A stretch of 64,000 bases of DNA from Paenibacillus bovis (GCF_001421015.2 NZ_CP013023.1:2845501-2909500); one strand, 5' to 3'; shown: positions 8,472-19,086, counted from the stretch's first letter. Notes: generated by a model from the sequence alone, not told the origin. Numbers and translations: made by a program.

Positions 8472-9773
8472 ATGAAGAAGCGCAAATGGTTTTCCAGCTT
8501 CGTAGCGTCATTGCTGGTAGTTTCACTGTTGGGAGGCTGTTCCAAAGGCAGCTCGGACAATAGCGATCCAAATAAAATCGAAGGCGACATTACAGTAATT
8601 ACGCAGCGTACAGATATCGTGGATACCGTATTTCAGGATTACGCCAAGGAATTTAACAAGATTTATCCTGACGTTAAAGTAAATTTCGAAGCACTGTCCG
8701 ACTACGAAGGACAGATCAAAGTACGGATGAGTACAGAAGATTATGGAGATGTACTGCTCATTCCAACCAGTATTCCGATCAAGGATATTCCCGATTTCTT
8801 TGAACCGCTCGGTTCTTATGATGAAATGAAACAAAAATATACCGGGATCGAAGAGCGAATGGTAGATAACCAGATCTATGGTATTCCGGTGGCAATCACT
8901 TATTCCGGCATCATCTATAACAAACAGGTATTCAAACAGGCGGGAGTTGCCAAAGTTCCGCAGACTACCGAGCAGTTCCAGCAGGCACTGCAGCAGATCA
9001 AGGACAAAACGCAAGCGGTTCCTCTTTATACCAACTATGCTGCCGGTTGGCCGCTTACCCAGTGGGAATCCGATCTGATAACAGTGGCAGGCGATCCGAA
9101 TTACGTCAATATTACCCAGCCCAACTCGGATGATAATTTTGTACCGGGACAGCCGCATTATGAACTGTACAAGGTTCTGTATGATGCAGCCAAAAGCGGT
9201 CTGATTGAGAAAGATCCGACAACAACCGATTGGGAAAGCTCCAAAGCCGATCTGGCCAATGGCAAAATCGGTGCAATGGTACTGGGCTCCTGGGCGATCG
9301 ATCAGATCAAGAGTGTAGCTTCCAATCCTGACGATATCGGCTTTATGCCGTTCCCGACCAATGCAGCCAAAGTCGTTGTACCTCTGGCAGCAGACTACAA
9401 TATCGGCGTCAATGTGAACAGCGAAAACAAACCGGCTGCCAAAGCATGGGTAGACTGGTTTATCAATAAATCCAATTATTCTGTAGAACAAGCCGGAAGC
9501 ATCAGTGCAGTCAAAGGTTCCGAATTGCCACCTATTCTCAAGGAGTACGAAAAAGAGGGCGTTAGCTTTGAGACGCTGACTCCGGGCAAAGCCGGTCAGG
9601 AAGGATTGGTAGACAAGATCGATAAGGAAGCGGAAATCGGACTATGGCAGCCAGATTTCAAAAAGCGGATTATCGAAGCGGCAATCGGCAACAAAAATGA
9701 ATCCTATGATGAGATTATGAAGCAATTGAATGACGCATGGATCAAAGCGAGAGCAGCTGTCACAGAGCAATAA
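8472..9773 (+). CDS. Sugar ABC transporter substrate-binding lipoprotein
   Basis: 433 residues. A lipoprotein signal ends in LLGGC with the lipid-carrying cysteine at position 23. The mature part is a family 1 solute-binding protein (TVITQRTDIVDTVFQDYAKE, later GKIGAMVLGSWAIDQIKS), typical of CUT1 importers for oligosaccharides. It is first in an operon with two permeases and begins after a LacI/CcpA-controlled promoter. The context points to mannooligosaccharides as cargo; the fold alone does not prove this. Confidence 0.92.
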   Translation: MKKRKWFSSFVASLLVVSLLGGCSKGSSDNSDPNKIEGDITVITQRTDIVDTVFQDYAKEFNKIYPDVKVNFEALSDYEGQIKVRMSTEDYGDVLLIPTSIPIKDIPDFFEPLGSYDEMKQKYTGIEERMVDNQIYGIPVAITYSGIIYNKQVFKQAGVAKVPQTTEQFQQALQQIKDKTQAVPLYTNYAAGWPLTQWESDLITVAGDPNYVNITQPNSDDNFVPGQPHYELYKVLYDAAKSGLIEKDPTTTDWESSKADLANGKIGAMVLGSWAIDQIKSVASNPDDIGFMPFPTNAAKVVVPLAADYNIGVNVNSENKPAAKAWVDWFINKSNYSVEQAGSISAVKGSELPPILKEYEKEGVSFETLTPGKAGQEGLVDKIDKEAEIGLWQPDFKKRIIEAAIGNKNESYDEIMKQLNDAWIKARAAVTEQ

Positions 9774-9877
9774 TCTGTTAGGCGGACGGGAGAGCAGGCG
9801 ATAATCCTGCTTTCTTCCCGGGACTGCTGCAGCGGGACAGCAAGGTTTTGGTATCTGAGCGAAGCTGGAGGTAAAGG

Positions 9878-10759
9878 ATGTTCAAACTTTCCAATTACAA
9901 TTATTCGACCCAACGAAAAATAATTATAGCTGCTTTTTCGGCTATTCCGATGATTCTGCTAATTACATTTTCCTATCTGCCTGTGTTCAATATGTTCAAG
10001 TATAGCTTTACCGACTGGAATGGCTATAGCAAGCATATGGATTATGTAGGCTTTGCAAATTACAAACGGATTTTTAGCGAACCCGAATATTTTGCTGTAT
10101 TCAAAGTCAGTCTGTATTACTTTTTTGCCACATTTGTGCAGATGGGACTGGCGCTTTATTTTGCGACTATTCTCAGTTTTAGCACCCGTTTCAAGAACTT
10201 CTTTAAAGGAGTCCTGTTTTTCCCCTATATGCTGAACGGAGTAGCAATCGGTTTTATTTTTCTGTTTTTCTTCCGTCCAGACGGCACGCTGGATACGCTG
10301 TTGAATGCACTTGGACTCGGTCATTACATACAGCTATGGCTGGGCAATCCGAATATTATTAACTACTCGCTCGCCGGTGCTTCCGTATGGCGGTATATGG
10401 GCTTCAACTTTATTATTTTCCTCGGTGCGATCTCGTCGATTGACCGTGATGTGTATGAAGCAGCCGATATTGATGGTGCCAACCGCTGGCATCAATTCCG
10501 GCATATTATTTTGCCGAGTATTGGCAAGATCGTACAGCTGAATATTATTCTCGCTGTAAGTGGAGCTATCAGTGCTTTTGATATTCCTTATATTATGGTG
10601 GGTGGCTCGAACGGTAGTGAGACCTTTGTTATTCAGACAATTGATTTGGCCTTTAAATACAGCAAGCTGGGGCTGGCATCCGCTATGGCGGTTATCCTGC
10701 TATTTATTGTTGTGATCGTTACTGCTGCACAGCGTATGCTGGTGAAGGAGGAGAAATAA
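9878..10759 (+). CDS. Sugar ABC transporter permease, MalF/UgpA type
   Basis: 293 residues with about six membrane helices. The ATPase-contact EAA loop reads YEAADIDGANRWHQFRHI followed by ILPSI, as expected for a CUT1 permease. The first helix begins IIIAAFSAIPMILLITFSYL. It follows the binding-protein gene by about 100 bases and precedes the second permease by three bases. No ATP-binding subunit is encoded in the operon, so it probably uses a shared MsmX-type ATPase encoded elsewhere, as is common for this family. Confidence 0.93.
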   Translation: MFKLSNYNYSTQRKIIIAAFSAIPMILLITFSYLPVFNMFKYSFTDWNGYSKHMDYVGFANYKRIFSEPEYFAVFKVSLYYFFATFVQMGLALYFATILSFSTRFKNFFKGVLFFPYMLNGVAIGFIFLFFFRPDGTLDTLLNALGLGHYIQLWLGNPNIINYSLAGASVWRYMGFNFIIFLGAISSIDRDVYEAADIDGANRWHQFRHIILPSIGKIVQLNIILAVSGAISAFDIPYIMVGGSNGSETFVIQTIDLAFKYSKLGLASAMAVILLFIVVIVTAAQRMLVKEEK

Positions 10760-10762
10760 GCT

Positions 10763-11596
10763 GTGTATAGACTCAAATATTCGGCCATGTCCACATTCAA
10801 ATACGCCACTCTGATCATTGGTGCAATCATTGCACTGCTGCCGATCCTGGTTGTCTTTTTTGCATCATTCAAAACCAAGCAAGAATACGCTTCTACCAGT
10901 CCGCTGCTGCCTCCGGACAACTGGCTGAACTTTGCCAATTACACCAAAGCTTTTGTAGATGGCAAAATGCTGCTCGGTTTTGCCAATACGACCTTTATCC
11001 TGGTGATCTCGATTGTCGGCGCCACGCTAACCGGTTCGATGATCGCTTTTGTACTCAATCGATTCCAGTTTAGAGGCAGCAAGCTAATCATGGGTGCTTT
11101 CCTGCTGGCGACGCTTATTCCGAGTGTAACGACCCAGGTAGCTACCTTCCAGATCGTTAATGCGCTTGATCTGGTCAATACACACTGGGCTGCCATTATC
11201 CTGTATCTCGGTACGGATATTATCGCCGTGTACATTTTCCTGCAGTTTCTGGAATCGATCGCTCCGGCGCTGGATGAATCGGCGATGCTGGATGGAGCCT
11301 CATACTTTACGATTTACTGGAAAATTATTTTGCCGCTGCTGAAGCCGGCGATTGTCACGGTCATTATTGTCAAAGGAATCAATATTTACAATGACTTTTA
11401 TATTCCATTTCTGTATATGCCCAAATCGGGATTGCAGGTCATATCAACCGCTTTGTTCAAATTCAAGGGACCGTATGGCTCCCAGTGGGAAGTGATCTGT
11501 GCAGGCATTATGATCGCTATTATTCCTACGCTAATTATTTTCCTGATCCTGCAAAAGTACATTTATAACGGATTCACCAATGGTTCCGTGAAATAA
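10763..11596 (+). CDS. Sugar ABC transporter permease, MalG/UgpE type
   Basis: 277 residues from a GTG start, preceded by GAAGGAGGAG. Six membrane helices are evident and the EAA loop reads LDESAMLDGASYFTIYWKI followed by ILP. It forms the importer channel with the preceding permease. An ATG eight codons downstream is an alternative start but has poorer ribosome-site spacing. Confidence 0.93.
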   Translation: MYRLKYSAMSTFKYATLIIGAIIALLPILVVFFASFKTKQEYASTSPLLPPDNWLNFANYTKAFVDGKMLLGFANTTFILVISIVGATLTGSMIAFVLNRFQFRGSKLIMGAFLLATLIPSVTTQVATFQIVNALDLVNTHWAAIILYLGTDIIAVYIFLQFLESIAPALDESAMLDGASYFTIYWKIILPLLKPAIVTVIIVKGINIYNDFYIPFLYMPKSGLQVISTALFKFKGPYGSQWEVICAGIMIAIIPTLIIFLILQKYIYNGFTNGSVK

Positions 11597-11715
11597 AAAT
11601 CGTTTTGTGAGTATACAGCAGTTTTACTGGTTTACTTGCTATTTCTTATTCTCAGCATAACTTTTCCCAAACCCAAAATGCAAAACCCAAAAAGAGAACA
11701 TGGAGGAGATTAATC

Positions 11716-12760
11716 ATGACTGATATTCAAAACAAGACTGTAACTACGGTGAAAATTATTGGCGAGCCGCTGGCTGCAATGCCATGGCAGGATAAGCCCG
11801 AAGGTTACGAATTTCCGGTATGGCGCCATACGGCGAATCCAGTGATCGGCCGTAATCCGGTCAAAGGAATCGCGCGCATTTTTACAGTGCGGTTGTTCCC
11901 TATGAGGGACGGTTCGTAGGCATATTCCGTGCGGAAACGGTGAATGGACGTCCACATCTGCATCTGGGCTGGAGTGACAATGGGCTGGACTGGCAGATTG
12001 AAGAAGAGCGCATTGAATTCCACGATGAAGCAGGAGAGCCGTTTCAACCGAACTATGCCTATGATCCGCGCCTCGTCAAAGTAGAAGATACCTATTATAT
12101 TATCTGGTGCACCGATTTTTATGGAGCGGCGATAGGATTTGCCAGCACCCAGGATTTCAAATCATTTACCCGTCTGGAAAATCCATTCCTGCCCTTCAAC
12201 CGCAATGGTGTATTGTTCCCCGCAAAGTAAACGGCAACTTCCTGATGTTGTCCCGTCCAAGTGACAGCGGACATACTCCATTTGGTGATGTATTTGTCAG
12301 TGAAAGTCCCGATCTGGTCTACTGGGGCAAGCATCGTCATGTGATGGCCAAAGGCGGACAGGGCTGGTGGCAGGCTGTCAAAATCGGTGGAGGGCCTGCA
12401 CCGATCGAGACCAGCGAAGGCTGGCTGATGTTCTACCATGGTGTAACCGGTACCTGCAATGGTCTCGTGTACAGTATGGGTGCAGTAATTCTCGACAAGG
12501 ACGAGCCGTCCCGTGTGAAATATCGCGCGTCCACCTTTGTGCTGACACCGGAAGAATGGTATGAAGAACGCGGATTTGTCGCCAATGTTATTTTCCCTTG
12601 TGCGACTCTGCATGATGCAAATACCGGACGAATTGCTATTTATTACGGAGCAGCGGATACGTATGTGGGCGTTGCTTATACCACGGTCGAAGAGATTGTA
12701 GGCTATGTGATCGAGCATCATGAAGAGATCGCGGATGATCAGGAGATTGGCCGCATGTAA
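11716..12760 (+). pseudogene. GH130 phosphorylase (subfamily 2-like), split by two one-base deletions
   Basis: The segments 11716-11884, 11884-12221 and 12221-12760 each encode a consecutive part of one GH130 enzyme of about 347 residues. Near 11884 one A is missing (the frame is restored if the residues read IFNSAVVPYEG), and near 12221 one C/G is missing before the codons for KVNGNFLMLSRPSD. Conserved features remain: NYAYDPRLVKVEDTYY with the catalytic aspartate, PFNRNGVLFP, and GGGPAPIETSEGW. The sequence resembles mannooligosaccharide phosphorylases, which release mannose 1-phosphate from chains longer than two. The start has GGAGG ten bases upstream. Either a decayed gene or a sequencing artefact; see findings. 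Confidence 0.82.
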
Positions 12761-12830
12761 TGGGTCTCTGGCGCAATATGGACAAAGCAGCACAATGAAC
12801 CCAACAGCAGGAGCAGAGAGGAATGGATTC

Positions 12831-13779
12831 ATGGACTACATCAAAGGATTTACCTATGGCTGGATGAGTGGACGTGGCAGCTTCCGCGCACCTGAAGCTA
12901 GAGAATCGCTGCGGCTTATGCAAGAACGCACCGGTAGTACTACTGTTATTTTTGCCTTGGCCGCATTGCAGGATACGCCTCATTCCACACAGGTGGATTA
13001 CCGCGGAGAACACATGGTGGAAGATGATGAGCTGATTGCCATGCTGGAGTATGCCCGTTCTCTGGGACTCAAACTGATTATGAAACCGACCGTGAACTGC
13101 CGCAATGGTACCTGGCGGGCGCATATCAACTTTTTTGATCAGAACGTACCCTGTGAGCCCAAATGGCATGAATGGTTTGCTAGCTATACCGATTATCAGC
13201 GGCATTATGCCCGGATTGCCGAGCAGACAGGCTGCGAGATGATGATTGTCGGCTGTGAAATGGTGCAGACCGAACGGCGAGCAGCAGAGTGGGTCAGCTG
13301 ATAGCGGATGTACGTCAGGACTATTCCGGTCTGATTACGTACAATACGGATAAATATCAGGAGGATAATGTGAAATGGTGGGACGCGGTCGATGTGATCT
13401 CGTCCAGCGGTTATTATCCGATCCATGATTGGGACGATCAGCTGAACCGGATTGAATCGATTATCCGTCCATATAAGAAGCCGTTTTTCTTTGCGGAAGC
13501 TGGCTGTCCCAGCCGTACCGGTTCGGCAATGATCCCGAATGATTGGGAGTGGGCAGGCGCAGTGAATCCGGGAGAACAGGCTGACTATTATACAGCGATG
13601 TTCAACGCTAGTAGAACCCTCCGTGGTGAATGGATTTGGATTATGGGCTGGAGCGCCGCACTGTACAATGAACAGGAAGCCTTGAATCATGATGGATACA
13701 GCGTATACGGCAAGCCGGCCGAGCAGGTGATCCGGAGTTTTATACTTCACTGCCGGAGCGTCTGCAGACCGTAGAGTAA
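12831..13779 (+). pseudogene. GH113 beta-mannanase/mannosidase, split by two one-base deletions
   Basis: The reading frame from ATG 12831 (GAGAGG upstream) runs MDYIKGFTYGWMSGRG to about 13282, shifts, continues from QLIADVRQDYSGLITYN to about 13738, and shifts again so that the intact frame would stop at 13779. The joined product of about 316 residues matches GH113 TIM-barrel enzymes. The acid/base glutamate lies in VGCEMVQTE and the nucleophile glutamate in FFFAEAGCPS. There is no signal peptide, so it would act on imported mannooligosaccharides. Both lesions are single missing bases, the second in a T run. Protein-level conservation is otherwise intact. Confidence 0.82.
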
Positions 13780-13811
13780 GACAGCAGGACAAGTGGAAAA
13801 GGGGAGAACCG

Positions 13812-14771
13812 ATGGCGGTAGACATGTCTTTGGAGCAATTAAAAAGTACATGGGCAGCAGTCCGAGACCTGTGGATTTTGATGAATACTGGGAAGGGACT
13901 CGCCGAGCTGGATCAACAATCTCTGGAGTATGAGCTGGTTCCGGCGACTACGATTCACCGGTGGCACAGTGTTATCATTTGTATTTTACAGGAATCGGCG
14001 GCGCGAGAATCCATTGCAAACTGGTACAGCCTGCCGAAGCCCTTCGCGTCCTGTGGGTCCCGGATTGGTCATGTTCCATGGATATGCGTGTGACAGCGGA
14101 GACTGGTTTGACAAAATCGGCTATGCGGCTCATGGATTTACCGTTCTGGCGATGGATTGCCGGGGCAGGGTGGCTGGTCGGAGGATGCACTGACAGTAAA
14201 GGGACGACGATTCGTGGACATTTTATCCGTGGTATTGATGATCCGGATCCGGACAAGCTGTATTTTCGCAATGTGTTTTGGATACCGTACAGGCTGCCCG
14301 TATTCTGATGTCGCTGGAGGGAGTCGATCCCGAACGGATCGCTGCTCATGGTCTGTCCCAGGGTGGAGCGCTTACGGTTGCATGTGCTGCACTGGAGCCT
14401 CGTATCAAGGTTGCTGTGCCGGTCTATCCGTTTCTATCGGATTATAAGCAGGCGAGTCAGCTGAACCAACGACTTCCGCTTATGAAGAACTGGTCTATTA
14501 TTTCCGTTTTTTGATCCGCATCATTATCGAGAAGACGAGATTTTTGAAAACTGGGCTATATTGATATCCAGAATCTGGCGCCGCGTATCCAGGGGATGTG
14601 CTATGGGTAACCGGATTGGCAGATATCATCTGTCCGCCATCTACCCAGTTTGCAGCCTACAACAAAATTACGTCACCCAAGGAAATGCTGCTGTATCATG
14701 AATACGGACATGAGTATTTGCCTGCTCTGGCTGATCGGACTTTACAGAAGCTGATGCAGCTGCATGCATAA
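13812..14771 (+). pseudogene. CE7 acetyl esterase (acetyl xylan esterase / cephalosporin-C deacetylase type), multiply frameshifted
   Basis: Joined across frames the region encodes a CE7 alpha/beta hydrolase of about 320 residues: FDEYWEGTLAELDQ, GARIHCKLVQP, GLVMFHGYACDSGDW, the nucleophile serine in AHGLSQGGALT, the aspartate in GLADIICPPST and the histidine in HEYGHEYLP. I count 11 indels, at about 13849, 13904, 13950, 14053, 14166, 14203, 14273, 14469, 14510, 14550 and 14598. Ten are single missing bases and one is best explained by two missing bases. Codons between the lesions stay conserved. In a mannan locus such an enzyme would remove acetyl groups from acetylated mannooligosaccharides; that role is inferred. 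Confidence 0.8.
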
Positions 14772-14831
14772 TTTCTTGCCTGTAGCCTTGCATGTAATGA
14801 TATTTCATTGTATAAAAATGTAACGGATTAT

Positions 14832-14864
14832 AATAACCGGACCTTCTCGGAGGCTCCGGTTATT
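14832..14864 (+). terminator. Candidate terminator after the CE7 gene
   Basis: AATAACCGGA and TCCGGTTATT form a 10-base stem with a 13-base loop. The T tract after it is weak (ATTGCA follows), so it may be a partial terminator or an RNA hairpin. Confidence 0.5.
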
Positions 14865-14973
14865 ATTGCATTTCAGGCTGCAAGACAGGAGAAAATAGTG
14901 CAGCCGATATCGACAGACGGTTACGGACAGAGCAAGAAGCTCCTGTCCGATTGTGAAGGAGTAACGAATAACA

Positions 14974-16922
14974 ATGATATTGCTAAATGCCAGACAGCAG
15001 GATATTTTACAGCTTCTCCTGCATCATTCCGGACAGTTTATCCAGATTCAGAATGTTGCGGATCAGCTGCACTGCTCGGAAAAGACAGTTCGTAACGATT
15101 GCAAAATGATTGAACAGTATATAGCGGCTATCCATCGGCAGCGCTGATTCGAAGACCCGGTGCAGGTATCAGTCTGAGCGCATCCGGCGAAGCGATCCAT
15201 GCGATGCTTGCGCGGCTGCAGACGATACAGCCATCCGCCATTATCGTCCCGGACAAAGAGCGGATTGTGCAGATTGCCTACCGGCTGCTGATGAGCACGG
15301 AACCGTTGACTGCACAGGAACTGGCGGATGCTTTTTATGTGAGCCGCAATACGATTCGCAGTGATCTGGATCTGATTACCGACTGGCTGGCGCCGTTTCA
15401 TTTGCGGATGGTCACCCGGCAGCGAATCGGTATGGTCATTGAGGGGGAGAGCGTCACAAACGACTGCGCTGGTACGGCTGAACCGCTGGCCGATACCGGA
15501 GAGCCTGCAGGCAAATGGCTCAAAAGCCAGTTTGCCGCTCACGAGGTGGATACGGTCTATCACGAGCTGGAAGCGTTATGCCGGCGGCATCAGCTTGATT
15601 TTACAGATGAGACATTCGATAGTCTGGTGATCCATATTTTGCTGATCAGCCGCCGAATCAAACTGGGACAGCCGATCATGGTAACCGGCAGCGAAATGGA
15701 AGAGATCCGTCAAAAGCGTGAATATGAATGGGCCAGCGAACTGGCAGCTGATCTGGGAAAATCATTTGCGATGTCTTTCCCCGAAATGGAGAAGTGTTAT
15801 CTGGCACTGCATCTGCTGGGCGGCAAGCTGCGCTACAAACCGGATCGAAATGATACTCAACCGGCAGAGAAAGGCAGTGAAGGGCTGTCTGTTATTCTGG
15901 TGGATCAGCTGGTACGAACGATGTGCAGTCTGAATTTGATTGATTTTACAAGAGACGAAACATTGATCAGCGGACTGCACGTACATCTGCGCACGACGCT
16001 TAACCGGCTCCAGTATGGACTGCCAGTCACCAACCCGATGCTGCACGAGATCAAGAAAATGTATCCCTATATGTTCGATATGATGGTATCGGCTGTAGAT
16101 GAGATTAACCAGGAATACGGATTGACTATTCCGGAAGAGGAAATGGCTTATCTGACACTGCATTTTCAGGCAGCTGTAGAGCGGCTCAATCATAGCAGCC
16201 GCAAGCACAAGCAGGTTGTGATTGTATGTCATATGGGAGTCGGAATGTCCCAACTGCTTTCTTCCCGGATCGAGCGCAAATTCTACGCAGTGCATGTGGC
16301 AGGCTGTATTGGACTGGCCGAGCTGGATGAGTTTCTGCGTCGGCATCAGGTAGATATGATCATCTCGACGATTGAGCTGCCACCTGTATCGGTGCCTTAT
16401 ATTGTTATTTCCCCGCTGCTGGAGGCAGGAGAAGAGAAAAAGCTGGAGCTGTTTATCCAAAAGTCGGAACATACCCAGACCGAGAAGCCGCAGGAATCGA
16501 TCCTGCTCAAATATACAACCCCTTTTCTTGTTCTGCTTCAGCAGCAGGCCGACCATCCCTATGAGATTATTGAACGACTCGGTCAGCTGCTGCATCAAAA
16601 AGGATTTGTTACCGCGGAATATATTCACAGCGCTATTATCCGTGAGAAAATGTCTGCGACAACAATAGGCATGGGCGTAGCTATTCCGCACGGCAGCCCG
16701 CAGCATATCGTCCAGTCGGCAATTGCTATTGCGACATTACAACAGCCGCTGCGCTGGGGCAATGAGTATGTCTCACTCGTATTTATGCTGGCTGTACAAA
16801 ATGAAGATCAACAGGAGACGCGGCTGCTTTTCCGCGAATTATCCGGGATCAGCGAGAATCCGCTGCTGGTTCAGCGTCTGCGTGAACAGCAGGATGTGAT
16901 GACATTTCTGAGCGGATTTTAG
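14974..16922 (+). pseudogene. manR: ManR-like BglG/MtlR-family PTS-controlled activator, one frameshift
   Basis: From ATG 14974 (GAAGGAG upstream) the protein starts MILLNARQQDILQLLLHHSG with a DNA-binding helix-turn-helix, but after 57 residues a TGA arises from one missing base near 15128. The downstream frame continues from PSAALIRRPGAGISL without interruption to 16922. The joined length of about 649 residues equals that of B. subtilis ManR. Domains follow in order: two helix-turn-helix units, PRD1 and PRD2 with their histidines, an EIIB-like domain (VIVCHMGVGMSQLL, with cysteine) and an EIIA-like domain (GVAIPHGSPQHIV, with histidine). It should activate the PTS gene that follows and be controlled by phosphorylation. 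The lesion, if real, would remove the first helix-turn-helix. Confidence 0.8.
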
Positions 16923-16954
16923 CGATAATATCCGTGTTCCGGAAATAAAACTGC

Positions 16955-17040
16955 TTTTACCGCATCTTGCTGCGTCTTCCGGTAAAAGGTTGAACATTTG
17001 ATAGGCATTCTCCTGTTTATAATACATGTAAGCGTTACAA
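16955..17040 (+). promoter_or_regulatory. manP control region
   Basis: TATAAT at 17018-17023 lacks a well-placed -35, as expected of an activator-dependent promoter. Upstream, TTTTACCG (16955-16962) and CGGTAAAA (16980-16987) are inverted arms that may be the ManR site or the end of the preceding transcript. Downstream, TGTAAGCGTTACA at 17027-17039 is a palindrome resembling a cre site but one base shorter than the usual 14. Confidence 0.5.
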
Positions 17041-17058
17041 CAATGGAGGATGATAAGC

Positions 17059-19086
17059 ATGAAATTACTGGCAATTACCTCATGTCCCAATGGAATTGCA
17101 CATACGTATATGGCAGCGGAAAATCTGCAAAAAGCAGCTGATCAGCTCGGTATTCAGATGAAAGTGGAAACACAGGGTTCGATTGGTGTCGAGAATGAAT
17201 TTACCGAGCAGGATATACGTGAAGCGGATGGAATCATTATCGCAGCGGACAAAACGGTCAATACCTCCAGATTCGGTGGCAAGCGCCTGCTCGTAGTCGG
17301 TGTACAGGATGGTATCCGTAAGCCGCAGGAATTGATCAAGCGATTTAGCGAAGGTGAAGTACCTGTTCATCAGGCAGCCAAAAGCTCTTCGGCAACAGGA
17401 AAGCAGGAACGCCAGGATAAGCAGAATCCAATCTATCGCCATCTGATGAGCGGAGTTTCTTATATGATTCCTTTTATCGTGGTAGGAGGTTTGCTGATTG
17501 CGATTGCACTTACACTGGGTGGACAGAAAACACCAGGCGGACTGGTTATTCCCGACGGATCATTCTGGAAAACGATTGAGCAGATTGGTGCTGCATCCTT
17601 TACCTTTATGGTACCTATACTGGCAGGCTTTATCGCTTATAGTATTGCGGACCGGCCAGGTATTGCACCCGGTGTGATTGGCGGTTATATCGCAGCTACA
17701 GGAAGCTTTTATCATAGCGAATCGGGAGCCGGATTTATCGGCGGGATTGTAGCCGGTTTTCTGGCAGGTTATGTAGCACTGGGGATCAAGAAGCTCAAAG
17801 TACCGCGGGCGCTTCAGCCGATCATGCCTATCATTATTATTCCGATCCTGTCGTCGCTTGTAGTGGGGCTGGTATTCGTATTCTTGATCGGTGCGCCGAT
17901 TGCCCATGTTTTTGAAGTATTAACTGTATGGCTGGCAAGTATGCAGGGAACGAGTTCCGTACTGCTCGCGCTGATTTTGGGAGCGATGATTTCTTTTGAT
18001 ATGGGTGGGCCGGTGAACAAGGTAGCCTTTTTGTTCGGTTCGGCTATGATCGGAGAAGGGAACTACGAGATTATGGGCCCGATTGCTGTAGCGATCTGTA
18101 TTCCGCCGATCAGTATGGGACTGGCTACCTTTATCGCCAAGCATAAGTTCCGCCCGGCAGAACGCGAAGCTGGCAAGGCGGCATTTACAATGGGATTGTT
18201 TGGAATTACCGAAGGCGCGATTCCATTTGCCGCTCAGGACCCGCTGCGTGTTATTCCAAGTATCATGGTGGGTTCAATGACCGGATCGGTGATTGCTATG
18301 CTCGGTCATGTGGGAGACCGCGTAGCCCATGGCGGTCCGATTGTAGGCGTACTGGGCGCAGTCGATCATATTATTATGTTCTTTATTGCTATTATTGTCG
18401 GTGTAGTCGTAGCAGCCCTGCTCATTACATTGCTCAAAAAAACCCTGCCGCTTGAAGAACAGCTGCAGCCCGAGGGCATGTTCAACGATCAGGATACATC
18501 TGCAGCACCAGCAGATCATCAGGCAGTATCCGGCAATAGCCATGTATCGTCTTCTGCGGTTCATACTGGAGCATCGACTGGACAACAGGATGCGGCACAA
18601 TCTGCCAGCCCCGCTGAAGAAACTAGAATCGAACAGCTGACCGATATTATGGATCTGGATCTGATCGAGCTGAATCTCCAGGGAGAAAGCCGCGATCAGG
18701 TGATCGATGAGATGATTGATATTTTGGATCAGCAGGGGAGACTGACTTCTGCTACCGATTTCAAGCAGGCTATTCTGGATCGTGAACATGAGAGTACTAC
18801 CGGTATCGGCATGAATATAGCAATTCCGCATGGCAAATCACAGGCGGTTCAACGTCCAGCAGTCGTATTCGGTCTAAAGCAAGATGGAGTAGACTGGCAC
18901 AGTATGGATGGTACAGACGCACGGTTGATTTTCATGATTGCCGTACCGCGCAGCAGCCAGGGCAATGCCCATCTCAAAGTACTGCAAATGCTGTCCCGTA
19001 AACTGATGGATGAACAGTATCGCAATCAGCTACTGCAGGTAAGCAGCCGTGAAGAAGCTTATCAATTACTCGAACAAATCCGTTAA
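17059..19086 (+). CDS. manP: PTS mannose/fructose transporter subunit IIBCA
   Basis: 675 residues from ATG 17059, chosen because GGAGG is ten bases upstream; an ATG at 17050 is too close to it. The domain order is IIB (residues 1-100, phospho-cysteine in AITSCPNGIAHTYM), IIC (about 125-460, ten membrane helices, PFIVVGGLLIAIALTLGG and SFDMGGPVNK) and IIA (about 530-675, phospho-histidine in NIAIPHGKSQ). This order and the adjacent ManR-like gene match B. subtilis ManP. It would import and phosphorylate mannose, possibly fructose. No manA isomerase gene follows. A linker rich in Ala, Ser and Gln joins IIC to IIA. Confidence 0.9.
   Translation: MKLLAITSCPNGIAHTYMAAENLQKAADQLGIQMKVETQGSIGVENEFTEQDIREADGIIIAADKTVNTSRFGGKRLLVVGVQDGIRKPQELIKRFSEGEVPVHQAAKSSSATGKQERQDKQNPIYRHLMSGVSYMIPFIVVGGLLIAIALTLGGQKTPGGLVIPDGSFWKTIEQIGAASFTFMVPILAGFIAYSIADRPGIAPGVIGGYIAATGSFYHSESGAGFIGGIVAGFLAGYVALGIKKLKVPRALQPIMPIIIIPILSSLVVGLVFVFLIGAPIAHVFEVLTVWLASMQGTSSVLLALILGAMISFDMGGPVNKVAFLFGSAMIGEGNYEIMGPIAVAICIPPISMGLATFIAKHKFRPAEREAGKAAFTMGLFGITEGAIPFAAQDPLRVIPSIMVGSMTGSVIAMLGHVGDRVAHGGPIVGVLGAVDHIIMFFIAIIVGVVVAALLITLLKKTLPLEEQLQPEGMFNDQDTSAAPADHQAVSGNSHVSSSAVHTGASTGQQDAAQSASPAEETRIEQLTDIMDLDLIELNLQGESRDQVIDEMIDILDQQGRLTSATDFKQAILDREHESTTGIGMNIAIPHGKSQAVQRPAVVFGLKQDGVDWHSMDGTDARLIFMIAVPRSSQGNAHLKVLQMLSRKLMDEQYRNQLLQVSSREEAYQLLEQIR

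Noticed and set aside
14973..15203. A separate small helix-turn-helix gene of 57 residues before the ManR-like frame.
   Set aside because: The residues continue directly into the next frame as the missing N terminus of ManR, so it is one gene with a one-base deletion.
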